Assembly: GCF_037042905.1 (NCBI RefSeq)
Contig: NC_087254.1
Location: 20,671,103-20,735,102, forward strand
Reading direction: 5' to 3'
From: Lytechinus pictus
Taxonomy: Eukaryota > Echinodermata > Echinoidea > Temnopleuroida > Toxopneustidae
DNA length: 64,000 bases
Positions 1 to 12,235 of the stretch are shown piece by piece. A program made the position numbers and the translations under genes. The stretch's first letter is position 1, and every line of letters starts with the position of its first letter. A model generated the notes under the pieces. The model searched no databases. It was not told where the DNA came from and saw only the letters and a program-made list of their open reading frames with translations.

Positions 1-344
1 GAAGTGATAATGAAATTATATTAATGAATATATCCTTCTTCGAAATCTATGAATGTTAGTTGATAGAGACATGCAGGCGTAATCATCCGGCCTTGTAATT
101 ACCATAACTCTAATTTATTCGACTAGTGTACAATAATGTTTCAGATGGTATCGTTATTAATGAACTGATTAGGGCTGAATGCAATCTACTCGAATTCGAA
201 AAGTGATCATAAGCGCATTTTGATATTTATAATTTTACATATGAATGAATTAGATTAGAGAAATGACTATATTTTTTTTCTTAGAAATGAAAGAATGAAA
301 GAGGTTTCCTCATTAACTGTAAGTGACCCTTTATTTTATTTTAG

Positions 345-511
345 ATTGTATAAGCAGAGTGAATGATCGTCATCGTAATATTATGTTTAACTGGATTATG
401 AAAAAAAAATCACAGAATAAAAATAACCGATACGAATCTAGTTCGAATTCTGTCACTGAATACAACAATAGCAATGCGATATATACACCCATAATATGCC
501 CTGGTGAATAG
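345..511 (+). CDS. Possible last coding exon of an upstream gene
   Basis: A strong acceptor (TTTATTTTATTTTAG) ends at 344. It is followed by an open frame of about 55 codons ending in TAG at 509-511. The peptide is basic at first (NWIMKKKSQNKNNR) and then rich in Ser and Asn (SSSNSVTEYNNSN), like a cytoplasmic tail. I recognise no domain, and the rest of the gene would lie left of the window. The open frame is short enough to occur by chance, so the call rests mainly on the splice acceptor. Confidence 0.22.
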
Positions 512-2889
512 CCCAGGGACCTATACTTTATTGAGTCACGATAGATGCTAAATGCTATAATAATTTCACTCTTCCGGTTCCTAATGTACACAGCTCTATC
601 TGTTAATAACATTAAGGGTGTTACTGGTACATGTAGGCCTAATTATGATATTATACAATGGCATTATCTAGAAGAAAAAATAATAATCGTCATAAAAAAC
701 TATTAAGGATACAAATTTATTCTCAGATCTCAACGGGACTCCAGATCATTCAAAAGTGTGTGCGGGTGGGGGTGTTATCATAAACAAAATATCATCTGTT
801 TGCTTTATCTCTTAAAACTAATTGTTTCTAACGATTTGTCGTTTACAATTTGTGTGATAGATATAATGTGTTTTATTACACAATTAATACACTCTGAATT
901 AATAAGGCCATAGTTCTAAGAGTAATAGCGGGATATTTTTTACCATGTTTTAAAGGGGTGAAAAATGCTGTCACTCCTCTGACATATCCCCATTTCCACC
1001 CTCTGTTTTTTTCCTTTTTTTGGTGGGGGTTGTTTTTTGTTTTGTTTTTGTGTTTTTTAAAGAGCACAGCGTTTACGTTCTACCTCTGTTACCTATTTGC
1101 CCCTTACGTGTAAAATAGATTTATGGCATATCTGTCAGTGTCTCTTTTCTTGAACAAAAAATTGGCTAATTATTATCCCCGAGACATCCCTTTTGTATTG
1201 TCTGTGAAGCACATCAGTAGACTCTTAAATGGGTACTTGTCATCGTAACCTAATCCAAAATGTTTCCTAATTGAGTTACTATTTTAGGGATGACTGCAGC
1301 GTTTACTCGTAGACACTGTTCTATAATTACGAGGTAATGAGAAACCTATTTGATCCATGTTCTTCTACGAGTTTTGATCTTGTCAAGATACCATTACACA
1401 GTGTTAGCATTAAAGCTGTCTGGTGGCTTAATCTTCTCGGTAAGTGATAGTTTTTACTATTCCATGGATAGGTGATACGCATTCATGATACACTAATGTG
1501 ATTAGTTGGTTTATTACTCATACAAGTGAGCAGAAGTCATAACGATATTGTCACGATCATTGAATGGTAATATAAAATGTTTTTAAATGACTTCGATTAG
1601 AACACGATAGAGCAAAACATTAAAGTATATAAAGTAAATGATTGGAGAAGTAGATAATCAAAACTAATAAACGCATTCATATTTCTTTTCCATCAGTGAT
1701 TAAGCAAACATCAGTGTTGTTGATATCATAACTATTTGAAAATGCACATGTTAAATTATTCCAATTTAAAAGAGGATATACATCTCTATCAGCCCAATTT
1801 CCGGACTGAGAACAACGGATATGAACTTTAACATTATTGTTGCATCCTTCTAAAATGAAAATATAGCTTCTCTCTCTTGAATCAGGCCTATATGTATGTT
1901 TGTCACTTCAAAAGTACATTGCACTTTTCATGTATACATTGTCCATGAAGCTTACATTTGATATAGTGGGCGTGTTGTAATGGCGATTTGGTATACAAAA
2001 CAGACTATTTCCCTCTTTAATCTTACTGCTTAAAGATTATGATTCTGAACTGAGGCGCCATATAAGGCAATGAGAGGAGATACAAGTATTATAGGTCTAT
2101 ACCGACAAGCAACATTTATAACTGATTGTTGATAGAAATATAATAAAAATCGATTTTTACAATTTATTGATATATCATTCATCTGACCGGATTTGGATTA
2201 AGATAAGTACGTCCTTGTAAAAATACATCCAGATGAAATACAAATGAATGTGGTTCCCGTAAGAAAATGTGGTGATAATAATGTTGACCGGATACATATC
2301 CGATAATGTCTAAAGTATCTCCAGATTGGAATACAAGCATGACAAGGGAATGACGTCAATGGGCTTAAGACTATCATCGTTCATCGTTATACCCATGCAC
2401 GGATATTAGGATTTATCTGTTTTCGTATATCATATACATGACAAGTAATATAAAGATTGCTTAACCAACTTTTTGCCGCGCCATAATTTTTTTTTAACTT
2501 AAATTTAAAAAAATTCCATATATATTTTTAAACATGATTATACCATGATTACTGAGGTTAAATGTAGGAGATCGAGTTTGAGCTGGGAAAGAGCACAATA
2601 TATTTCATAATAAAACAAGTGAGAATTCAAGTGCGAATAAGAGTTTCAGCATAACTTTATTTACAAGCATTTCGTTCAATATGAGTACAAAAATATAAAG
2701 ATCTGAACATTTCAATTCATCGATTATCAACATGATTAATACAGAGCGAATGAAGAACTTTTCATGGCGTCAATACACAAATTCATGAAATTATAGAACG
2801 ATTACTACATAATTTTTATACATCATTCACGTCGTTCAAGGCATCTATAGTACACGATGCCAAATCAGCAATATGGAGATAAACTTTTT
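512..2889. other. No gene or clear repeat seen
   Basis: AT-rich intergenic or intronic DNA. It holds T-rich and G/T-rich tracts around 1010-1060. I found no exon with paired splice sites, no long open frame and no clear inverted repeat. Confidence 0.5.
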
Positions 2890-3196
2890 GGCCCGTATTC
2901 TGAAGTCGGGTTTAACGTAAACTCAGGTTTAAAGTTGTGGTTCAAGTATGGATAGCCAATTGTTACATAGATCACTAACAGTAGAGATATCATATTTCAG
3001 CTCATTTGGCTCTCAAATCATTCATAATTGTCTAGAAAGTATATATAGATGATTGTCTTCACCATCGATGAACCAGGAAAGGGCACAGTAAACATAAGAA
3101 ACATACAACTTAATAAAAATTTGACACTTTTGGCTTCCCATAATTTTAGCACAGTGTTAGACCATGGTCTAAGTTAAACCTGACTTCAGATATTGA
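2890..3196. mobile_element. Degenerate MITE
   Basis: The left end (CCCGTATTCTGAAGTCGGGTTTAAC) is matched in inverse orientation by the right end (GTTAAACCTGACTTCAGATATTGAG) about 300 bp away. There is no coding capacity. Boundaries are approximate. Confidence 0.5.
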
Positions 3197-3398
3197 GTCT
3201 ATTGTACTCTTTTGAAAGGAATGCCAGCGAGCGCATTGTATCATGACTAGGTGACGGAGGTTGCTTTTGGTGTCATTTTATCGCAATATCCGGGAATACA
3301 TCAGGAGGTATTTTCCTTTATCTAAGCATGTTAAGACATTGATACTGTCATGATGCATATCAATGTTCTCGTTAATATATCCTCTTTCGTGTTGAATA

Positions 3399-3792
3399 AG
3401 GTTTGATGGTCCCATCATGTTGGCATGATATCAGTGGTCTTTCGTGTTGAATTCTGAAAACAGAAAGATAACAATGCACATGCACATTTTATACCCAAAA
3501 CATGGAAATTTTGGCATAAATTCTCATATTTTTCTAAAAATATTAACCGGACTGTCCAGAAAACAATTGCAATCGATTTCTACTACTAGTATGTTTTTTA
3601 TTGTGAAATGCGTATTTATTTAATATTTTCCCATTGTCTGTGCAAAAATATGAAAACAATTGATTTTCATGAAAAATCCAAGATGGCCGACAAAAATGGG
3701 GTGGTCTGGGCCTTCCGTACAGGATTTTACCCGGCAGCAACACATTTTCTTGACCACTGATATCATGCCAACATGATGGGACCATCAAACCT
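3399..3792. mobile_element. TA-flanked MITE with long terminal inverted repeats
   Basis: AGGTTTGATGGTCCCATCATG at the left is the exact inverse of the right end, and the match extends about 40 bp. The element is flanked by TA at 3397-3398 and 3793-3794, as expected for a Tc1/mariner-type target site. The flanking 14-mer CTTTCGTGTTGAAT recurs just inside the left arm. It is non-autonomous: the minus-strand open frame inside it is incidental. Confidence 0.75.
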
Positions 3793-5344
3793 TATATATG
3801 TACCCGATCAGCTGAATAAAGTCTCCCAGCCCCCGGTCAAAATCCCTCCCGAATCCTCCTGAATACGTGCATTCGTTACACCAAAACCGAATCATCCCGA
3901 ATAAATTCGGAGCGATTCTGCCCAAATACGAATATGGCCTGATTCGGATGGATTCGGTGGTTTCGGAACCTATTCGTCTTTGATTCTGGGAGCTCCTCTA
4001 ATAAGTCTAGATGATCGGTGCAAAAAAAATAGCCAGAATTGTTCAGATTATGGTAAAAGCATGAAATTTGGCTGACAGGTAGATAAAATAGTGCTGAACA
4101 TTTTTAGCAGGGGGTGCCAACCTGACCTCTTCTCGTATAGCAACAGTTGCTAGGTAACATATTTACCTTGGCAACCACCATTTTGGGGGGAGGGGTTATC
4201 TACATTAAAAAAAAACATATTTTGACTTCTAAGCTCCCATTTTACAAACACATATCAAGATATATTCCGACCATGTATAGCAACAGTTGCTAAGCAACAC
4301 ATTTTCCATAGCAACTATAGATAATATTACTTAATACAACATCTGGACATAATGTTTGAATGTAAGTGGTTAGAAAATTGCTCAAAGTATGACCCTGGAG
4401 TGAAAAAATATACCAGATCCCTAAAAAAGTCAGAGACAGACCAAATAATTATAATGCCTGCATAGTATAGGCCTAATCTTATCTAGGTAACAAACCTAAT
4501 TTCGATATACATAATTTTACTATTGTTGCATACTTTTTACTCACACATAACAAAGCTAACACACAGACAAAAATCATAATTGGGTCATTGAATGTGCATA
4601 TAGGATCTCTCTTGTTATGAAACTGAAACAGGGTATTGTAGTGGATGTAGCATGGAACACTCGGAAAAACACCGAACCTTGAGCATGTTGAGGGAAAGGG
4701 GAAGCTGAAATTTTATTGACATTAACTAATCGCTCCCAATTAAATGACACACCTTCTCGGGAAGTAATGGCGAGTAATGCATACGCGCTTGTCAGTAAAA
4801 TTTTGATATCATATTGACTGATTTGAATATATATGTACAGTAGACCTGAAACAGCCTTAATAATCATTTCCTGTATATGCACTGTAGAGCATGTGCAGTA
4901 TACATGAAACAGCTGTCTGTATGTATGTTGCTCCTTTTTTTTTTATAATTATAATGCTGGACAGTTGTGTCATTAACTTTGCAATAGTTTCTATCTAGAT
5001 AATGAAGAAAAAAATATTTACATAATGTACAACTGTCCAGTTTTCATTAGTTTGGGACTTTGTGTACAATTATAGCGAATGAATAGAACGTACATTTTAT
5101 GTGTCGCACATGCCTTCACAAAGTTGGGCATATATCTAGTCCAAATTTTAGGTTAAGACTGTCTGGATTGATTATAAGTAGGGAAAAGCAAAACCACTGT
5201 GAAGCAGCATTATGCTCGACAAAGAATATTAGAGGCAAAAGGGGAATACATCAAGAAAGTTACAGCCATCATCGCCTTCGGTGTAACAAGGAATTGTTCA
5301 TCAATCAGAGTGTAAGAGACAATTCTCCTCATAAGGACATTATA

Positions 5345-6327
5345 CAGTGCGTATCAAAAAAAGTTTACACTTTGAAAAAGCCCTGGGAATTAAAAAATAT
5401 ACAACATGTGGGTAATTTTTTCACATATAATCTTAGGTTTGGGTCTCATCTATCCAATGCAAGTAAAAGTTTTGACAGAATATTACACTTGAGTGAGCAC
5501 TGTCCATTTTTGTAAAGCTCGCAGAAATCTGTTTGCGCAGAAATGCTCGTTTTCACGCAGTGTCAAGGAGAAAGGGCGAAATCAAATTTACCCTGCGAAA
5601 CATTTCTCATACATTTCCCTTGCACTTTTAGTCAATAGAAATTAGACGGATACATTCAAGCATTTTGTAACAATTTTGCCACCCAAATTGAAATTTCAAC
5701 ACTTAGTAAGCACAACTTTACCCTTTTTGTGCCAGCTGGATCTGAGGACATAACTAAATCTGAACAAAAGTTTATATCAGACATCTCTAGCATTTTTTCA
5801 CTAAGTTTTTATCATTTAAAGTGGGTTTACATTTCATTTTTATTTAATACTTGTTTCTCCACACCTTTTCCAAGCTTTACAATGATTAACAAAATGAAAA
5901 TCAAGCCTAAGCCATTTCATGTAAATCACAACTCAGTGTAAAGCAAATATCGTCACGATTGCCTCAGTGTGTGGGGGAGTGGGATGGGGTGCAATGCACT
6001 CTTCGAAGTGTTTTGGGCAAGGAAAAAAGTTTTAAAAGGTAAAAGATATCTTCAAATCAATTTTAATAGATGAATTCAACTTGTTCTTCATGATTAAGGT
6101 CTACTTTTATTCGCATAACTATTTCATAGTTCTGCGCAAATCATTTTCACTAACTTTTCAAAAGTAAGTGGTGTTCACTCAAGCGGAAATATTTTTCGAC
6201 AGTTATATCGTCATTTGCTTAAATGGATCTGTACCGATGTTACAATGTGGAAAAATCTTCAGGATATTACAAATGTATAATTTTACAGGATTTTTTCTAA
6301 GTGTAAACTTTTTTTTGATACGCACTG
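5345..6327. mobile_element. Tc1/mariner-like non-autonomous foldback element
   Basis: The ends are CAGTGCGTATCAAAAAAAGT and its inverse, flanked by TA (5343-5344 and 6328-6329). The arms stay recognisably complementary for several hundred bp, for example CTTGAGTGA near 5494 against TCACTCAAG near 6175. A 138-codon open frame overlaps the left end but is not a transposase. It shares the CAGTG(C/T)GT terminus with the elements at 17459 and 58910. Confidence 0.75.
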
Positions 6328-6489
6328 TATAAGGTGATAGTGCAATCAGCAAATTCATTTCCATCTGAGTTCTGAGTTGGACATGCAAATATGTATTGGA
6401 GGTATATGAAAGGAAGAAGAATATCATAACTTAATGCTGTTGTTCTGTGCCGGAGTTTTGTGGCCGAGTATGGATCACGTCCAGCCAAT

Positions 6490-6607
6490 CTGGGGCCTGT
6501 TGCAGAAAGAGTCCCGAACACGGGTGCTTTATTGGCTGAAAATCAAGTCGCGCAAGATTTTTTGAGTTGTGTTTGATCGCAACTCTTTCAGCAACGGGCC
6601 GGCCCCA
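6490..6607. mobile_element. Short GGGGCC-ended MITE
   Basis: TGGGGCCTGTTGCAGAAAGAGT at the left is mirrored by ACTCTTTCAGCAACGGGCC...GGCCCC at the right. It belongs to the same broad class of short foldbacks as 42813-42973 and 57677-57951. Confidence 0.55.
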
Positions 6608-6689
6608 AATATCACAAGTGTGTCACATACGTAGGTGACAAAGTCAGCTGCGCATATACTATACATCCTGCATGATCTATAGTAATCAA

Positions 6690-7130
6690 TGAAAGCTGCA
6701 GGATCCCAGCCAAAACACCTGCAATCGGAGCTGACTGGTCAAAATCAACTTCTGCGAGAGCTTTCAAGTCATGATAGATCCCGGAGCAGCAGGATCCAGG
6801 CCAAAAAGTCTGTCCAAACAGAACTGATGGCCGGTCCAAATCAACTCTTAGGAGATCTTTCACGTGATGACAAATCCTGGAGCTGAAGGATTGATCCAGA
6901 TCAAAACACCCTCAACAGAACGGACAGGTCCAAATCAACTTCTGCATGATCGAGTCATGATAGATCAATTATAGCTACAGGATCCGGCCAACATGCCTAG
7001 AAACGGAACTCTGGCAGGATCTTTCACGTCATGATAGATCACAGAGCTGCAGGATTGATCGAAGTCAAAACACCTGGAGACGGAATTGACAAATCAAAAT
7101 CAACTCCTGCACATGGCATTAGGTCCGGAA
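6690..7130. repeat. Degenerate tandem repeat, approx. 90-bp period
   Basis: The phrase AGCTGCAGGATC and variants recur near 6694, 6785, 6880, 6972 and 7043. Each is followed by CAAAACACCTG-like, AAATCAACTTCTGC-like and TTTCA(A/C)GTCATGATAGATC-like segments. There are about five diverged copies with no conserved reading frame. Confidence 0.65.
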
Positions 7131-9818
7131 ACGGTATGGAAAGCTAATATGATCTTCATTGCAGGCTTCAAAAGGGAGGGGATAAACCAAGGCAGAGTGT
7201 GTTGGCTTTCAAGAGGACGACTACTGTTAGCTAGATATAGAGTGGTATCCAAGCACTCATTTGAAAGTTACTTTCTGGCGGGATTTTGGTGTTTGAAATA
7301 ACTTCTAACTTAGTTGACTCAAGCAATTCTTGGCGGTTATTTTTGTTCATCTCTCGAAGATCAGAGATATTCAACTGGTAAGCACCCATGACCTCTTGGT
7401 GAGCTCTTGTAACTGTTCTTTAAACTGTTCTTCTCTTGTTAAATGTTGGTTTGTGGAATTCTTTCCAAGGGCATTTGTAGGTGTTATACAGGGTCTTAAA
7501 GGAGATTCATAGGGCAAATACATAGCCACAAATTTCCAGAATGCCAACGGTTTCTAGACTTTTAATTCTCGATGATACAAATTCGATCAATTCTACCTCC
7601 ATTGTCAATCACTCAGATAAATAAACATGAGGTCTATTATCATTCAATGATAAATGTGTAACTAAATTATATAGTAATAACAGACATTAACAAAGTACCC
7701 TTTGCTATGAAAGACACCAAATCATTTAAATCGATGGTCGATCTTTTACATATATGTTTATGTTAATCCATAATAATTATGGTTTCCACATGGAGAAAAA
7801 TTGGTGTAAAGGTGAGTTTTTTTAACATGCAGCAAGCATTACTATACCAATAACATAAAACCCATAGACATCGTCTTTGTAAATATGAACCATATCATGA
7901 GGTAGTTTAATTTGTGCGAGATTTTACGTTTTTAAGCATACTGTATCTATAATCGTACCGTTAGACCTTTAACCATTGGTTGCTACAGAAAACATGTTAC
8001 TTACATTCATCTGGTATTTCGCATGGGCGTGTACACGGTGTATACACATGGTATAATTGTTCCTGGGCTGTTGTGATTAATGTATTAATGCTTTTATAAA
8101 AAAGATATGGTTCATATAAATTATGATCATGAAAAAATACCCTATAAGAATTGGTTACTGTGGAAAAAATGTTATCTAGCAACCGTTGCTATGTCGCTTA
8201 TTTGGTCTATCTAAGGAACAATTCATCACATGAGGAATTTATGGGCCAGATTTAATTTCTGAGCTATTCTGAGTAAATCATATTGATCATATTCATCTGA
8301 ACAATGATAAACAATTTGTTGCTAAGGAAAATGGTCCCTTAGCAGCTGTTGCTATGAATAAATGGATTTAAACTGTTGTGATACAAAGGAACATGCTTTA
8401 GGTTAAAATTCATGCAACACATCACTCATGAAAATGTTACTTAAGCCAAATAAAGCTCAGTTACTAAGGAAAATATGTTACCTTGCAACCGTTGCTATAT
8501 TTGGAAAATTCACGTTGGCACCCCCTGCTAAAAGTGTTTAAAATAACTTACTCTACCTCTGTGCCAATTTTCACGCTTTTACCATTTTGTGAACATTTTT
8601 TTCACCGATCACCTAGACTATATAAGCCAGTTCACGGTTAGCTCATGATCAACTTTTCTCAAATGACCTTTGTGATTTTTCATTAGGATAAGCACTATCA
8701 TTTTCAAATGTAGATGTTGCGTAACTAAGCTTTACCGGTAGAGTATTCAAATTCAAAGGACAAAAGGCATTGTATGGACCAGGTGACTAGAATAGTACAT
8801 CAGGGATAAAGTTTGGAAATCTGTTTTATTGTCTGCCTTTGGCACATTTGACTATTGTTTATAGGCTACTGTCAAATACCAGTGATTTCCGCAGAAGCCG
8901 TGTTTCTAACTACAAAAAAAACTCCTAAGCTTCCTTGGATTACCAAATCGCTACTTAAATCTATAAACAAAAAAAATAACCTCTTTTATAAATACAAAAC
9001 TACTCCAAACAACACAACCAAATCCAAGTATACTAGATATCGTAATATTCTAACAACTTCATTGCGACTAGCTTAAAAGAACTATTACTCCTCACAATTC
9101 GATGCTCACAAAGGCGATTTAAAAAAGACGTAGAAAGTTATAAATGATGTCTTGAAAACAAAAGTAGTCTCAAATCCTATCTCGAGAATTCTAGTTAACG
9201 AAACCGAAGTACAGGATTCTCTCGCAATTGCTGAGGAATTCAACAACTACTTCGTCAATATCGGTCCAAATTTGGCGTGAAATGTCTCTGAACCTAATTG
9301 TAATTTCAAACAGTTTTTAAAAACGCCAAACCCTCAATCGCTGTTTCTAGATCCAATTTTAGAGCATGAAGTTTTAGTTATAGTGAACAATCTGAAAATA
9401 AACAAAAGTGCTGGGTTCGATAGTATATCCAACTCTTTGCTTAAAAAAACAATTGCAGAAATGTTATCTCCCCTAACATTTATTTTTAATTTATCATTAT
9501 CTAATGGAACTGTGCCGAAAAAATGAAAACTGCAAAAGTTATACCAATTTTTAAGAAGGGCAGTAAAGAAGATTTCGGAAATTATCGCCCAATATCACTT
9601 TTAACTGCACTCTCCAAGATTTTGGAAAAATTGATTTATTCACGCACAGTGAAGTTTCTTACAAAGTATAAAATCTTATCTGATACCCAAATTGGTTTTC
9701 GACAAAAACACTCTACAACTCATGCCCTTCTTCTATTTTTGGACAAAGTTAGCCGTGCAATTGACAAATCATTTCATACCGTTGGAATTTTCCTGGACTT
9801 CTCCAAGGTCTTTGATTT

Positions 9819-9893
9819 ATAGGAGCGCCTTGAGCACCTAACAAGGTGGATATGTGCGCAATATAAATATTCTATATTATTATTATTATTATT
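9819..9893 (+). mobile_element. SINE/LINE 3'-tail fragment nested in the LINE
   Basis: About 75 bp (GGAGCGCCTTGAGCACC, then GGATATGTGCGCAATATAAAT, then an (ATT)n tail) interrupts the reverse transcriptase between the F-x-D motif and the [10 protein letters not shown] segment. The low-complexity tail suggests target-primed insertion of a truncated element. Confidence 0.55.
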
Positions 9894-10607
9894 ATACCAT
9901 CAACCATGATATATTATTGTACAAACTAAGCAATTATGGTATACGAGGAAAGGCCTTGGAGTGGTTCAGGAGTTACCTAACAGACCGCAACCAATTTGTG
10001 AGTATTAATGGTCAGGATTCCTACCCCAGACGAATATCCTGTGGCGTTCCACAGGGATCGCTGCTGGGTCCTTTGCTCTTTATTCTTTATATAAACGACT
10101 TCCAATATAGTTTTGAAATCATGTCATTCATCCTTTTTGCGGATGATTCCAACATATTCTACTCCCATCACAACCCCCAAACTCTCCTCGATACTGTCAA
10201 CGAAGGGCTACAAATGGTTCAAAGTTGGATAAATGCCAATAAATTATCTCTAAATGTTAATAAAACTCATTACATGCTCTTCAGTAATTTGCTCTCAACC
10301 CTTCCTGGTAATTTATTTATACATGATACTCCTCTAGACCAAGTTGAGTCAACAAAATTCCTTGGCATATATAGAGATTCTAATTTATCGTGGAAGACTC
10401 ATGTGAACTACTTATGTAAATTATTGTCTCGAACTCGGGAGTTTTAAATAAACTTAAACATGAATTTCCTCACCATATTCTACTATCACTATACTTCACT
10501 CTCATATCATCCTACCTCAACTATGGTATCTTAGCCTAGGGCAACGGGGCAAAATTCTTGCTTGATAGGATTTTATTACTCCAGAAACGTGCAATTAGAA
10601 ATATTAA

Positions 10608-11198
10608 AGGACAAGTCCATCCAAACAAAAAGTTGATTTGAATAAAAAGAGAAAATCCAACAAACATAACACTGAAAATTTCATCAAAATCGGATGTAAA
10701 ATAAGAAAGTTATGACATTTTAAAGTTTTGCTTAATTTCACAAAACAGTTATATGCACATCCTGGTGGGTATGCAAATGAGGAGACTGATGACGTCATCC
10801 ACTCACTATTTCTTTTGTATTTCATTATATGAAATAGGGAATATTCTAATTTTCTCCTCATTGTCAAGTGAAACAGCGATTAATTCCTCCCTGAACATGT
10901 GGAATTAGTATTGTTTAATATCATATGATTCAGTCAAGTTGGTTCTTATTGTCAAATCTATAAAAAATGAAATATTGTATAATTCAAACAATAAAAAACA
11001 AAAGAAATAATGAGTGAGGGACATCATCAACTTTCTCATTTAAGTTGTGCATATCACATTTTTGTGAAAAATAAGCAAAACTTTAAAGTGTCATAACTTT
11101 CTTATTTTACATCCGATTTTGATGAAATTTTCAGCATTTTGCTAGTTTGATTTTTCCCTATTTTTCAAATCAACATTTTTCTGGGGTGGACTTGACCT
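10608..11198. mobile_element. Palindromic TTAA-flanked MITE (family A, full copy)
   Basis: The left end, AGGACAAGTCCATCC..., is mirrored by GGGGTGGACTTGACCT at the right. TTAA sits at both junctions (10604-10607 and 11199-11202). Removing the element plus one TTAA rejoins the LINE reading frame across the site, which independently confirms TTAA as the target duplication. This is the target used by piggyBac-type transposases. The arms are hundreds of bp long and there is no coding capacity. Relatives: 15450-15892 and 41440-42236. Confidence 0.85.
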
Positions 11199-12235
11199 TT
11201 AACAATGTTGGTTACCTATCTCATACATTTCCATTATTTAAAAAAAATAAACTCCTTCGTATTTTTTATCTTTATACCTATAAGTTAGGAATCTTTATGT
11301 ATCAGTTAAATGCCAATGATATTCCTTCTGTTATTGCCTCCCTTTTTAAAAAAAATAGCAGTGTCCATGGATATCCTACTCGGCAAAGTAATCTTTTTCA
11401 TCTTCCTCGTGTAAGAACTTCGTTTGCCAAAAGGAATATCACTTTTACAGGTCCAAAATATTGGAATCATGCCCTCCATAATGAACTATTACATTCACCC
11501 TCAATATATGTCTTTCGACGAAAGCTGAAACACCATCTTCTCAAGGACTATACTTAGTACGAACACAGTTGTGTATCTTTCTATCACTTATAGCCTCATT
11601 CCATTCGCTCTACTGGTTTATACTGAATTATTTTTTATGTTTATTTTCTCATTGCTCCTTTATCATCGTTGCGCGTGGGTTGTCTTAATCTTTGGAAGCT
11701 GTCCCTTCCGCTCATTGCTCCCTGATGCCATAGATTTTTTGCCACTCTTAGTAATAATTATTTCCATTCCCCTACAGGCTCTAATTCAAGTTGTTGCTTT
11801 TTACACTTATTTCTTCCTACTCATCATTTATGTATTTGTGTATCCCCCGTTTTTCGTTTACTTTTTCGTTTGCCCTTTTATTTATTCCTCTATTTTCTTG
11901 TCGTATTGATATTTTTATGGGACTCTCACTGCATATTCTTTGGAGCCTTTAACCAACAAGCTCTGCTTTTACATTTGGCTCCCCATATCCACACCTCTCA
12001 TTTTCTTTCTTTGTCATTATATTACAACCATTTACAAGAATACATTATAGTACTTTTTTATTGTTATATTAAGTATACATTTCATATTTTACGATATTTA
12101 TTTATGCTTACCTATGATAATTTGTATTGTATAATATTATTGTTTGTATTGTATATTATTGTTTGTACTGAGTTGTTGATTTTGTTGAAAATGTGAAATG
12201 TTGATATGAATAAAACCTTGAACCTTGAACCTTTG

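Larger units (their letters stand above)
4005..8630. mobile_element. Large (approx. 4.6 kb) composite inverted-repeat element
   Basis: The left arm (about 4005-4340) and right arm (about 8160-8630) are inverted relatives. The left reads CTAGATGATCGGTG, then GGTAAAAGC, then TTTTTAGCAGGGGGTGCCAAC. The right carries the reverse complement of each in mirrored order. Both arms contain the palindrome TAGCAACNGTTGCTA or close variants. Between the arms lie a Tc1/mariner-like foldback (5345-6327), a short GGGGCC MITE and a degenerate tandem array. I see no transposase. Arm boundaries are approximate, and the two arms could be separate insertions. Confidence 0.5.
8905..12235 (+). mobile_element. Dead LINE (jockey/CR1/L2-type), 5'-truncated, split by nested insertions
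   Basis: The conceptual protein starts at the region just after the endonuclease (PWITKSLLKSIN). It continues through the reverse transcriptase, with NYRPISLLTALSKILEKL (9580-9635), GFRQKHSTTHALL, the diagnostic [13 protein letters not shown] (10045-10083) and the catalytic FADD (10135-10146). It ends in the usual C-terminal region (HGYPTRQSNLFHLP, 11365-11406). Stops at 9073 and 9279 and frameshifts show that it is dead. Two insertions interrupt it: 9819-9893 and 10608-11198. The 3' end carries a short (CCTTGAA)n tail at 12210-12235, as in L2/CR1-like elements. The clade is inferred from motifs only. Confidence 0.85.

Noticed and set aside
5099-5515. 138-codon open frame with an ATG
   Set aside because: It runs into the terminal inverted repeat of the 5345-6327 element, and its composition is not protein-like.
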